Source: a bacterium (GTDB lineage Bacteria > Bacteroidota > Ignavibacteria > Kapaibacteriales > Kapaibacteriaceae). Taken from it: 6,033 nt of DNA. The stretch is taken from the NCBI GenBank assembly GCA_020050895.1, contig JAGVJW010000289.1, positions 1-6,033 of the forward strand. The letters are read 5' to 3'. Positions 1-6,033 of this stretch are shown in pieces. The translations under genes and the position numbers were made by a program. The notes beneath the pieces are model-generated. The model searched no databases and was not told where the DNA came from. It worked only from the letters and a program-made list of their open reading frames with translations. How positions within the stretch are numbered: the stretch's first letter is position 1; each line of letters opens with the position of its first letter.

Positions 1-546
1 AGCTACTTCGGCATTTCCGTCAATCTTACCGTTTCGCTCAAGCGAGTTTCGTTTCAACAATCTGTTGAATCGCTCTACATCATACGCAGGTGGAGTGTTT
101 GATGCAGTCTTGATGGAATCAGTCAGTTCAGATTGGGATACGGTACATACAAAGGCAACGCTCTGCGACGATAAAAACGAGATGCTGCGGTCGTATACGC
201 TGCGTACCGGCGCAGTTGAAATTTTTACAACCAGCCTCAAACCATCACTGAGCGGACTCCAGGCGAATCGCAGCTGTCTGGCAATCAGCTCCGCTGTTGG
301 ATCCATATTCGGTGGAGGCGTAACAAGCAGCCATTTGCTGTTTTCGTTGTTGTCCCGATTGAATATTAGTTCGTAACTATCTTTAAGATCGATATTCCGA
401 TCTATGCTGAAGATTTCGCTTTCAAAAAAAATAGGTACTGAAGGGCTTACACTATCAACGGAAACAACAATAACATCTGCCTCTAATGCAATACTGCAGA
501 GCATTAGCACTAAAGTGCCTACAACGGCTATTCTACGTACGGACAT
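1..546 (-). CDS. Exported protein of unknown function, 5' part only (182 codons, runs off window start)
   Basis: I do not recognise this protein. Reading the minus strand from the ATG at 546 gives 182 codons with no stop, so the 3' end lies outside the window. The N-terminus looks like a signal peptide: a basic MSVRR, then a hydrophobic run (about residues 6-20), then a likely signal peptidase I site after Ala20 or Ala23 (LEA|DV). Cys17 is preceded by Leu, so a lipobox is unlikely. The mature part is mixed and soluble, with a KWLLVTPPP stretch near residue 71 and no membrane segment. It ends in NGKIDGNAEVA, faintly like the start of some carbohydrate-binding modules, too weak to use. The start lies inside the end of the upstream ATPase gene (19-base overlap) with GGAG 10 bases before it, so co-translation with the transporter is likely. 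Codon use looks like that of its neighbours. That it is a real gene is well supported; its function is unknown. Confidence 0.8.
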   Translation of the reverse strand, partial: MSVRRIAVVGTLVLMLCSIALEADVIVVSVDSVSPSVPIFFESEIFSIDRNIDLKDSYELIFNRDNNENSKWLLVTPPPNMDPTAELIARQLRFAWSPLSDGLRLVVKISTAPVRSVYDRSISFLSSQSVAFVCTVSQSELTDSIKTASNTPPAYDVERFNRLLKRNSLERNGKIDGNAEVA

Positions 547-1535
547 GCTGCCAAGGCTCCGCTTTTTTTCAGTTCAAGCTGAGGCGTGAATGTTGCACAG
601 TCGGGCCGGGCAATTGGACATCGCGTTCGGAACCCGCAGCCAGATGGCTTTGAAAGGGGCGTGGGAATATCGCCTGTAAGCACAATGCGCTGACGTCCAA
701 TCTTCGCCGGATCTGGCTCCGGCACAGCAGAGATCAACGCACGTGTATATGGGTGCGTGGGCGCGAAATACACTTCGTCGGCCTTTCCCAGCTCAACGAT
801 ATTGCCGAGATACATCACCGCTATGCGATGCGAGATGTGATAGACAACAGACAGGTCGTGGGCAATGAACAAGTACGACATTCCAAATTCAGTCCTCAAA
901 TCGTCCATGAGGTTAATAACCTGAGCCTGAACGGAAACATCGAGAGCTGATACCGGCTCGTCGCAAATGATAAGCTCTGGGTTTGTTGCCAGGGCTCGGG
1001 CAATACCGATTCGCTGACGTTGTCCGCCAGAAAACTCATGCGGGAACCGCAAGGAATATTCAGACTGCAGTCCCACTTTTTCCAGCAGCCAGGATACTCT
1101 GTCGTCTACTTCTGCCCGCTTCATCTGTGGTTTATGGATAGACAGAGGCTCGGCAACAATCTGTTTAACCGTCATACGCTGATTGAGCGATGAGTAGGGA
1201 TCCTGGAAGATCATCTGCACATGCTGTCGGTATTTCAGCATCTGTCGCTTCGACAAATGTATCAGATTCGTTTCGTTTCCTTTTTTATCTATATAGTTAA
1301 CTTCTCCACTGAGTGATACATCGGGTGAACTATGCGTTAGCACGTTGATGAGAGCGCGTCCTACCGTTGTCTTTCCGCATCCGGATTCACCCACCAACCC
1401 CAGCGTCTCCCCACGTTCTATGCCGAAGGAAATTCCATCCACTGCTCTCACTTCTGCCACTTTGCGCTGAAATACACCGCCGTGCATGGCAAAGTGAACA
1501 TGAAGATCGCGTACGTCGAGCAACCGGGTACTCAT
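528..1535 (-). CDS. Peptide ABC transporter ATP-binding protein, DppF/OppF-like
   Basis: This is the second of two ATPase subunits that power peptide import; it binds the permeases on the cytoplasmic face. All ATPase motifs are present in 335 residues: Walker A GESGCGKT (49-56), Q-loop Gln111, signature FSGGQRQR (168-175), Walker B ending in ICDEP (190-194), D-loop SALD (196-199) and switch His226. The C-terminal oligopeptide-transporter extension follows, with HPYTRAL at 261-267 and cysteines at 300, 306, 313 and 331. That spacing is the family's usual four-cysteine set, which binds an iron-sulfur cluster in some DppD-type proteins. The motifs and length fit DppF/OppF. The frame stays open upstream to an ATG at 1661, but the ATG at 1535 is chosen. 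It begins the family-typical LLDVRDL strand, has AAGGGG 6 bases upstream, and forms an ATGA overlap with the preceding stop. The extra 42 residues would lie inside the preceding gene. The peptide substrate cannot be read from this subunit. Confidence 0.95.
   Translation of the reverse strand: MSTRLLDVRDLHVHFAMHGGVFQRKVAEVRAVDGISFGIERGETLGLVGESGCGKTTVGRALINVLTHSSPDVSLSGEVNYIDKKGNETNLIHLSKRQMLKYRQHVQMIFQDPYSSLNQRMTVKQIVAEPLSIHKPQMKRAEVDDRVSWLLEKVGLQSEYSLRFPHEFSGGQRQRIGIARALATNPELIICDEPVSALDVSVQAQVINLMDDLRTEFGMSYLFIAHDLSVVYHISHRIAVMYLGNIVELGKADEVYFAPTHPYTRALISAVPEPDPAKIGRQRIVLTGDIPTPLSKPSGCGFRTRCPIARPDCATFTPQLELKKSGALAACPYVE
557..560 (-). promoter_or_regulatory. Likely ribosome binding site (GGAG) for the exported protein
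   Basis: The minus strand reads CGGAGCCTTGGCAGCATG, which places GGAG 10 bases before the ATG at 546. The motif lies within the last codons of the upstream ATPase gene. It supports the overlapping start of the exported-protein gene, which is otherwise judged from the signal peptide. The motif is short and could occur by chance. Confidence 0.5.
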
Positions 1536-2533
1536 TGAATGCCCCTTTCCCGCATCACCACATGACATCGAGCCATGTGCCCTGGTTCGATTTCTACCAG
1601 AGGCGGCTCGATGGTTTCGCAAACGTCGATTTTCACTTGACAGCGCGTGCAGAACTTGCACCCAACAGGAAGATTCATGATGCCGGGAACATTGCCGGGT
1701 ATCGTTTTCAATTTCTCATGTTTTTTACCCTCGACTGCCGGACGTGGAATCGAATCCATCAAACCGATGGTATATGGGTGGAGGGGGCGAGCAAACAAGG
1801 CATCGACGTTTGCTACTTCCTGGATTTTTCCGCCGTACATGACGATGACTCGATGACATGTTTCAGCTACAACTGCAAGGTCGTGAGTGATGAGCACAAT
1901 CGATGCTTCCTTGCGGTGTTTTTGCATCTCAAGCATTAATTCCAGGATTTGCGCTTGTATTGTTACGTCGAGCGCCGTAGTGGGCTCGTCTGCAATGAGT
2001 ACGGCAGGATTGCAGGCGAGTGCAATGGCAATCATTACTCTCTGCCGCATTCCTCCCGAGAACTGATGAGGATAGTCATTGAAGCGTTGTTCAGCGTCAG
2101 GAATACCGACAGCATTCAGCAAGTCGATGGCTCGCGTTCGTGCTTCTTCCGGAGAGCATTTATCATGTGTCTGAATTACTTCTGATATCTGCATACCAAT
2201 GCGAAACACAGGGTTCAGACTCGTCATCGGCTCCTGAAAGATCATGGCAATCTCCTTGCCTCTGATCTCATACATCTGATCGTAAGAAAGTTTAACGATA
2301 TCCCTGTTCTTGTATAGAATCTCACCGCCCATAATCCTGCCGGGCGGGTCGGGGATAAGCTTCATCAGTGACAAGGCTGTTACTGACTTTCCCGAACCGG
2401 ACTCACCGACGATTCCCAGGACTTCGCCGCTATAGATGTCGAAGGTTACATCGTCGACAGCCTTTGCCCACGTACCCTCGATGTTGAAGTACGTCCGCAG
2501 GTGTTTGATTTCAACGAGTTTCTCTGGTGTCAT
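1532..2533 (-). CDS. Peptide ABC transporter ATP-binding protein, DppD-like
   Basis: This is the first ATPase subunit, expected to pair with the OppF-like protein encoded next. It has 333 residues, the usual DppD/OppD size. Motifs are intact: Walker A GESGSGKS (43-50), Q-loop Gln100 in IFQEPMTSLNP, signature FSGGMRQR (158-165), Walker B ending in IADEP (180-184), D-loop ALD (187-189) and switch His217. FSGGMRQRVMIAIAL is the form typical of DppD. The C-terminal extension has HPYTIGL (252-258) and cysteines at 292, 298, 305 and 323 in the family spacing. Cys295 is an extra one between the first two. The gene starts in an ATGA overlap with the stop of the second permease, and its stop overlaps the next ATG in the same way. 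I see no Shine-Dalgarno motif before its start (upstream bases read TTTTTCCCGGCTGCG), so translation probably depends on coupling from the permease gene. The family is certain; the substrate is not shown. Confidence 0.96.
   Translation of the reverse strand: MTPEKLVEIKHLRTYFNIEGTWAKAVDDVTFDIYSGEVLGIVGESGSGKSVTALSLMKLIPDPPGRIMGGEILYKNRDIVKLSYDQMYEIRGKEIAMIFQEPMTSLNPVFRIGMQISEVIQTHDKCSPEEARTRAIDLLNAVGIPDAEQRFNDYPHQFSGGMRQRVMIAIALACNPAVLIADEPTTALDVTIQAQILELMLEMQKHRKEASIVLITHDLAVVAETCHRVIVMYGGKIQEVANVDALFARPLHPYTIGLMDSIPRPAVEGKKHEKLKTIPGNVPGIMNLPVGCKFCTRCQVKIDVCETIEPPLVEIEPGHMARCHVVMRERGIQ
1542..1547 (-). promoter_or_regulatory. Likely ribosome binding site (AAGGGG) deciding the OppF-like ATPase start
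   Basis: AAGGGG stands 6 bases before the ATG at 1535 on the minus strand (AAGGGGCATTCAATGA). It lies inside the end of the DppD-like gene. It favours this start over the in-frame ATG at 1661. It is an imperfect Shine-Dalgarno sequence, and the ATGA overlap would also allow re-initiation without it. Confidence 0.5.
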
Positions 2534-3645
2534 CGCAGCCGGGAAAAAGTCTTTGGATCAAATGCTTCACGAACCGCTTCGCCAACAAAGACCGTGAGTG
2601 ATAGAGTAAAAAACATGGCACTCATGGGCGACATAACGAGCCACCATTTATTCTGATTGATGTACTGCACTCCCAATCCAAACATCTCACCCCAGCTTGG
2701 TGTTCCAGGGGGCAGGCCGAAGCCAAGGTAATCCAGACTCACCAGAGCTGTAATACCCGATACAATTGAAAATGGAAAAAATGTTATAATCGGTACTAAA
2801 GAATTGGGCAGGATGTGTCGAACAATGATTTTCCAGGTAGGAACTCCAATCGACACAGCTGCAGCCACATAATCCCGTGTTCGTTCGCGCAAAAATTCAG
2901 CCCGGATGTACAACGCAATGCTTATCCAGCTTACCAGGAGAAGCAGACCAAGAAGCAGGAAAAAATTTGGAGATACAAGACTTACCACGATGATGATAAT
3001 AAACAATACAGGAAGTGTAAACCAGATCTCAACAACTCGCTGAAGAATGAGGTCGAACTTCCCTCCGAAATAACCGGAAATGGCACCGATGGGTACACCA
3101 ATGCAGTATTCAAGAATTGCCAGCAGCAACGCGAACGACAGAGACACATTTAAGCCATAGGCCATGCGTGCAAACACGTCCCTTCCCCTGTCGTCGGTGC
3201 CCAGCAACCGCGCAGCGGTATGTTTCCCCGGAGTAAGCGGCGGCAAAAACTTTTCGTTACCCTCGATGGAAATATCTTCCTGTGGACTAAAAGGATAGAG
3301 TGGCATGATCACATAATTCCCATTGTCCGCCTTTTCAAATTCCTCGCTCAGGTACCGGTAGTTCACCTCACCACCAGCACTCTTCAATCCGAAGTCTTCG
3401 TACCCATGGTACGATGCGAAACCAACAAGATCTGCAAAGGCCGGAAACATTGTAGTACCGTTGTACTGAACAACAAGCGCCTTATTTGACACTAGCAACG
3501 GAAGAAGGAATGAAAGCAAATAGATGATAACAAGCGCAACAAATGAATAATATCCGCGCTTAAGGGATTTGAACTTCCTCCACCGACGGCTCAGCAACGA
3601 CTGTGATTTTTTTCCGGGAGATACCGATTGTTTACCTGCCTTCAT
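2530..3645 (-). CDS. Peptide ABC transporter permease, YejE-like
   Basis: This is one of the two inner-membrane subunits of the channel. It has 371 residues; E. coli YejE, from memory, has about 340. After a basic cytoplasmic tail (1-30), one membrane helix (about 33-53) leads to a hydrophilic, presumably periplasmic segment of about 95 residues, then the LGTDDRGRDVFAR motif (148-160) typical of DppC/YejE subunits. Membrane segments follow at about 164-190, 205-226, 228-247, 282-302 and 336-356. The ATPase-coupling EAA-type loop is DYVAAAVSIG...RHILPN (258-281). LDYLGFGLPPGTPSWGEM (304-321) is another family hallmark. The N-terminal RRWRKFKSLKRGYYS and SNKALVVQYNG resemble YejE specifically, more than DppC. 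The start overlaps the preceding permease stop as ATGA and has GAGGAT 9 bases upstream. The YejE-type assignment comes from remembered motifs, without an alignment; that it is a binding-protein-dependent permease is certain. Confidence 0.94.
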   Translation of the reverse strand: MKAGKQSVSPGKKSQSLLSRRWRKFKSLKRGYYSFVALVIIYLLSFLLPLLVSNKALVVQYNGTTMFPAFADLVGFASYHGYEDFGLKSAGGEVNYRYLSEEFEKADNGNYVIMPLYPFSPQEDISIEGNEKFLPPLTPGKHTAARLLGTDDRGRDVFARMAYGLNVSLSFALLLAILEYCIGVPIGAISGYFGGKFDLILQRVVEIWFTLPVLFIIIIVVSLVSPNFFLLLGLLLLVSWISIALYIRAEFLRERTRDYVAAAVSIGVPTWKIIVRHILPNSLVPIITFFPFSIVSGITALVSLDYLGFGLPPGTPSWGEMFGLGVQYINQNKWWLVMSPMSAMFFTLSLTVFVGEAVREAFDPKTFSRLR

Positions 3646-4889
3646 TTGAATTTTATCCTCGGATCCACCATTGCCAAAATAAAATCACTTAACAGCGTGC
3701 CGATGAGAATAATAGCAACGTTGATAACGGTAAATGAGAACACGATTGGGTAATCTCGTTGCAGTATTGCGCTGAACGAAAGCTTGCCTAATCCTTCTAT
3801 GCTAAAAACAATTTCTATGAGGTATGAAGATGCCAGAAAAACGGAAATGAGGAAACCAAGACGCGAAGCAATGGGAATGATGGAATTCCTCATGGCATGA
3901 ACCCAGATAACACGCCTTTCATTAAGACCTTTTGCAAAAGCCGTCCGTACGTAGTCCTGACTCATGTTTTCCAACAACGAGTTTTTCATCAGCATCGTTA
4001 GCGAAGCAAAACCGGCTGTTGTGTATGCAATTGTGGGGAGGATAAAATGATATGCCCTATCCAGAATCTTGCTTCCGATTTCTAACTGATCGTAATCTGT
4101 TGATTGAAACCCTCGTAATGGCAGAAGGTCGAGTCCGCTCTGTGTCGAAAATATTACAAGTAGTACGGCACCCAGTGCCCATCCCGGTACCGAGTATCCC
4201 ATAAACACGATGGCAGACGAAATCACATCGAATTTGCTTCCATGATTTAACGCCTTTTGTATGCCGAGGTATACGCAAATCAGATACGTGAGAATAACAG
4301 AAATAACTCCGAACTGCATTGAAATCGGTAATCGCTCCATTACCAGTTTCATCACTGGCTCCTGGTACCGGTTCGAAATACCAAAGTATCCTGTTAGAAT
4401 TCCTGCATATTCCGTTCTGTATGCTCGCAGAATGTAATTAACACTGTCAACTTTTTGATATTCAACATTCCAATCATCTAATATCTTGGATTTATCGGAG
4501 GCGTCTCGCACAACATATTTGTCATCCTCCTTGTTAACGATTATCTGAAGTCCAGCGCCTGCCTTACGTGGCTTTCCCAGCACAACAGGTACATCGAATT
4601 TGTCCATTGGACGCTGGTATACTCCGAGCCAAATCAGATATCTCTGCCATATCGGCTTGTCGAATTGGTAATAGCGCTGCAGCTCTGCCATCGCCTGCGG
4701 CGGGATGATGGCATCAGATCCTTCTCGTGCGCCACCCCTTTCACCACTCTGTGCAGCTTGCTTGAGTTGCTGAATTTGTTGTTCCAGAGGGCCACCGGGA
4801 GCAAGCTGAACAATAAAAAAGACAATGATTGTACAGCCAATGAATGTTGGTATGGCTAACAGAATGCGTCGAATGAAATACTGAAGCAT
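3642..4889 (-). CDS. Peptide ABC transporter permease, YejB-like, with long hydrophilic insertion
   Basis: This is the other inner-membrane channel subunit. It has 415 residues, some 50 more than E. coli YejB (about 364, from memory). It opens with the family-typical YFIRRILLAIPTFIGC and a first membrane helix (about 8-28), then QLAPGGPLEQ (28-37), which matches YejB closely. The hydrophilic stretch of about 160 residues before the next helix holds the usual PPQAMAELQRYYQFDKP region (63-79) plus an apparent insertion at about 95-165, rich in charged residues. GYFGISNRYQEPV (167-179) then rejoins the standard DppB/YejB pattern. Membrane segments follow at about 188-210, 222-247, 280-301, 340-362 and 382-404. 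The EAA loop is DYVRTAFAKGLNERRVIWVHAMRNS (312-336), split here as DYVRTAFAKG and HAMRNS for recognition. The start lies 6 bases after the binding-protein stop. The only Shine-Dalgarno-like motif, AAGGAG, is 18 bases upstream, farther than usual. Confidence 0.94.
   Translation of the reverse strand: MLQYFIRRILLAIPTFIGCTIIVFFIVQLAPGGPLEQQIQQLKQAAQSGERGGAREGSDAIIPPQAMAELQRYYQFDKPIWQRYLIWLGVYQRPMDKFDVPVVLGKPRKAGAGLQIIVNKEDDKYVVRDASDKSKILDDWNVEYQKVDSVNYILRAYRTEYAGILTGYFGISNRYQEPVMKLVMERLPISMQFGVISVILTYLICVYLGIQKALNHGSKFDVISSAIVFMGYSVPGWALGAVLLVIFSTQSGLDLLPLRGFQSTDYDQLEIGSKILDRAYHFILPTIAYTTAGFASLTMLMKNSLLENMSQDYVRTAFAKGLNERRVIWVHAMRNSIIPIASRLGFLISVFLASSYLIEIVFSIEGLGKLSFSAILQRDYPIVFSFTVINVAIILIGTLLSDFILAMVDPRIKFK
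3655..3660 (-). promoter_or_regulatory. Likely ribosome binding site (GAGGAT) for the YejE-like permease
   Basis: The minus strand reads GAGGATAAAATTCAAATGA. GAGGAT lies 9 bases before the ATG at 3645, within the last codons of the YejB-like gene. The core and spacing are reasonable for a Shine-Dalgarno site, and it supports the start in the ATGA overlap. Confidence 0.5.
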
Positions 4890-4895
4890 GTTTGT

Positions 4896-6033
4896 TTAAA
4901 ACTTATGCTCCTTCCAATACCGCTTATCCATGATCTTCCCATCACCGGAAAGAGCGGTTCCATCCTTCCTTGCTTTTTCGAGTGTTGCAGCTTTTTCTGC
5001 GTCGTACCACCATAACGACATAATTGCAAGGTCGTGATCGCCAGCTTGTGTTGTTCGTGCCAATACGTACTCTGGCATTCCGAACTTATCCCAATACCCG
5101 AGTTTGATTCCTTTCGTATTCCAAGCAAGGACTGCGATGACGGTGTTCGCCAGTATTCCATCAATTTCTTTAACAATAGCAATTCGCTCAGCCTGTGTGA
5201 AGGCTAAATCGTATCGGTTCAATAAAGCATCTATCTGCTTGTCGGCAAAACCGGTGATGTTGTTGTTGTCGTTTTGTGAAGCCAGGCGCGATGCATACGA
5301 AGATTCGGGATTGGGGAACGTAAGCCCGCCATAATTCACCCACGTAAGAGAAAACTCTCGCTCGGCAACTCTCTTTACGATTGCATTGCCATCCTCGAAT
5401 TTCAGTTTGAGATCGATACCCGCTCTTCGAAGTGTTTGCTGATACAGTGTGACAAATTTTTCTATCGGTTTTTGAATACTCATTTCAAGCATGAATGGCT
5501 TGCCATTCTTCACCAATATCCCGTCGGAATTTCTCTCCTTCCAACCCGCCTGTTCAAGAAGTTCTTTTGCTTTTTGAGGATCGTAGGTGTATCGCACGTT
5601 GTTTTCGTTTTCATACAGACCTCCTGCATAAAACGAGTTGAACGGTTCATATTCGCCGTACAATAGCTGGTCTATGATAGACTGCCGGTCGAACAGATAG
5701 TAGAATGCCTTTCTTATCCTGACGTCGTTGAATGGAGGCTTACGCATGTTGAGATAAATACCGGCTGCACCTGCTGCACCGTCTGTTTTCACGCGAATCT
5801 TTCTTATCCAGTTCTTTTGAAAAGGCTGTTCCTTAGTGTCACTAACCCAATTCTCTATAGAAATGCTGGTATAGTAAAACAAATCGGCTTCGCCTCTTCG
5901 GAAAGTTTCATATTCGACAGTGGGATTGTCTGCAATTGCAATGAATTTGATCTTATCGAAATTTCCGCTGTATTTCTCTGTTGGATAGTCCTTACGCCAG
6001 TAATCATCCCGCCGTGTGAACATGTAGCTTTCC
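4896..6033 (-). CDS. Peptide-binding protein, SBP family 5, YejA-like; C-terminal part (N-terminus outside window)
   Basis: This is the extracytoplasmic receptor that captures the substrate and presents it to the permeases. The visible 378 residues are open to the window edge. Codons for Glu-Ser-Tyr precede the Met at 6023, which is therefore internal. The signal peptide and N-terminal lobe are missing; YejA-type proteins run to about 600 residues. Numbering from that Met, RRDDYWRKDYP (4-14), FRRGEADLFY (41-50), IYLNMRKPPFNDVRIRKA (89-106), YLFDRQSI (109-116) and YDPQKAKELLEQAGW (147-161) are standard family-5 landmarks. The pairing of YW.KD.P with an FD.I strand and an E.F..GE.D segment recalls YejA more than DppA or OppA. 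The tail after about residue 330 contains SLWWYDAEK and ends YWKEHKF. Position directly ahead of the permeases fits one operon. The family is certain. The ligand is not: microcin C and murein peptides are known for Yej relatives, and neither can be inferred here. Confidence 0.93.
   Translation of the reverse strand, partial: ESYMFTRRDDYWRKDYPTEKYSGNFDKIKFIAIADNPTVEYETFRRGEADLFYYTSISIENWVSDTKEQPFQKNWIRKIRVKTDGAAGAAGIYLNMRKPPFNDVRIRKAFYYLFDRQSIIDQLLYGEYEPFNSFYAGGLYENENNVRYTYDPQKAKELLEQAGWKERNSDGILVKNGKPFMLEMSIQKPIEKFVTLYQQTLRRAGIDLKLKFEDGNAIVKRVAEREFSLTWVNYGGLTFPNPESSYASRLASQNDNNNITGFADKQIDALLNRYDLAFTQAERIAIVKEIDGILANTVIAVLAWNTKGIKLGYWDKFGMPEYVLARTTQAGDHDLAIMSLWWYDAEKAATLEKARKDGTALSGDGKIMDKRYWKEHKF
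4908..4913 (-). promoter_or_regulatory. Possible ribosome binding site (AAGGAG) ahead of the YejB-like permease, unusually distant
   Basis: AAGGAG falls on the Lys-Glu codons near the end of the binding-protein gene, 18 bases before the permease ATG at 4889. It is the best Shine-Dalgarno match near this start, but the distance is longer than usual. The start itself is fixed by the conserved N-terminus (MLQYFIRRILLAIP). The motif may simply be coding sequence, with translation re-initiating across the 6-base gap. Confidence 0.25.

Noticed and set aside
496..498. Cys17 of the exported protein as a lipoprotein site
   Set aside because: The residue before it is leucine, and the preceding residues do not fit the lipobox pattern. 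A signal peptidase I site a few residues later fits better.
562..570. Run of A on the minus strand as a possible terminator
   Set aside because: No stem precedes it, and it codes for lysines near the end of the OppF-like ATPase with another gene starting right after.
65..589. Two short plus-strand open frames near the window start
   Set aside because: Both lie opposite the exported-protein gene. That gene's frame has a signal peptide, a ribosome binding site and no stop over 182 codons; these frames have no such support.
1536..1661. Longer N-terminus for the OppF-like ATPase from an ATG at 1661
   Set aside because: The added 42 residues do not resemble the family and fall inside the DppD-like gene. 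The ATG at 1535 has a ribosome binding site and matches the usual N-terminus.
1367..1939. Plus-strand open frame of 190 codons
   Set aside because: It lies opposite two ATPase genes with intact catalytic motifs. Its translation has no recognisable domain and looks like antisense coding shadow.
4856..5182. Minus-strand open frame of 108 codons in another frame of the binding-protein gene
   Set aside because: It overlaps the end of the binding-protein gene, whose frame has clear family motifs. Its translation shows no domain.

Overview
The window holds most of one minus-strand operon for a peptide-type ABC importer of the Dpp/Opp/Yej class. At its downstream end sits the first part of a gene for an unrecognised exported protein. 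Transcription runs from high to low coordinates. Nothing on the plus strand looks like a real gene.

Layout in transcription order: the C-terminal 378 residues of a family-5 (YejA-like) solute-binding protein (6033-4896, start outside the window); a YejB-like permease (4889-3642); a YejE-like permease (3645-2530); a DppD-like ATPase (2533-1532); a DppF/OppF-like ATPase (1535-528); and the first 182 codons of a signal-peptide-bearing protein of unknown function (546-1, continuing past the window start). The only intergenic gap is 6 bases. The three junctions between the permeases and the ATPases are all 4-base ATGA stop/start overlaps, and the last gene overlaps the second ATPase by 19 bases. 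No internal promoter, terminator, RNA gene, repeat, mobile element or CRISPR array was seen, and no non-coding stretch is longer than a few bases.

How the parts work together: the binding protein captures peptide outside the inner membrane and delivers it to a channel formed by the two permeases. The two ATPases dimerise on the cytoplasmic side and drive import. Both permeases resemble the Yej type, as known from the E. coli YejABEF microcin C transporter and the alphaproteobacterial murein-peptide importers. Here the ATPase function lies in two separate proteins, whereas E. coli YejF is one fused protein. The first permease also carries a long hydrophilic insertion.

Organism: a bacterium of intermediate base composition, probably Gram-negative given the YejA-like protein and the exported downstream protein. 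A Bacteroidota/Chlorobiota-type lineage is possible, but this is a guess from general impression and cannot be settled from this sequence. I see no convincing new system. The transporter is a recognisable family, and the least explained element is the secreted protein coupled to its 3' end.
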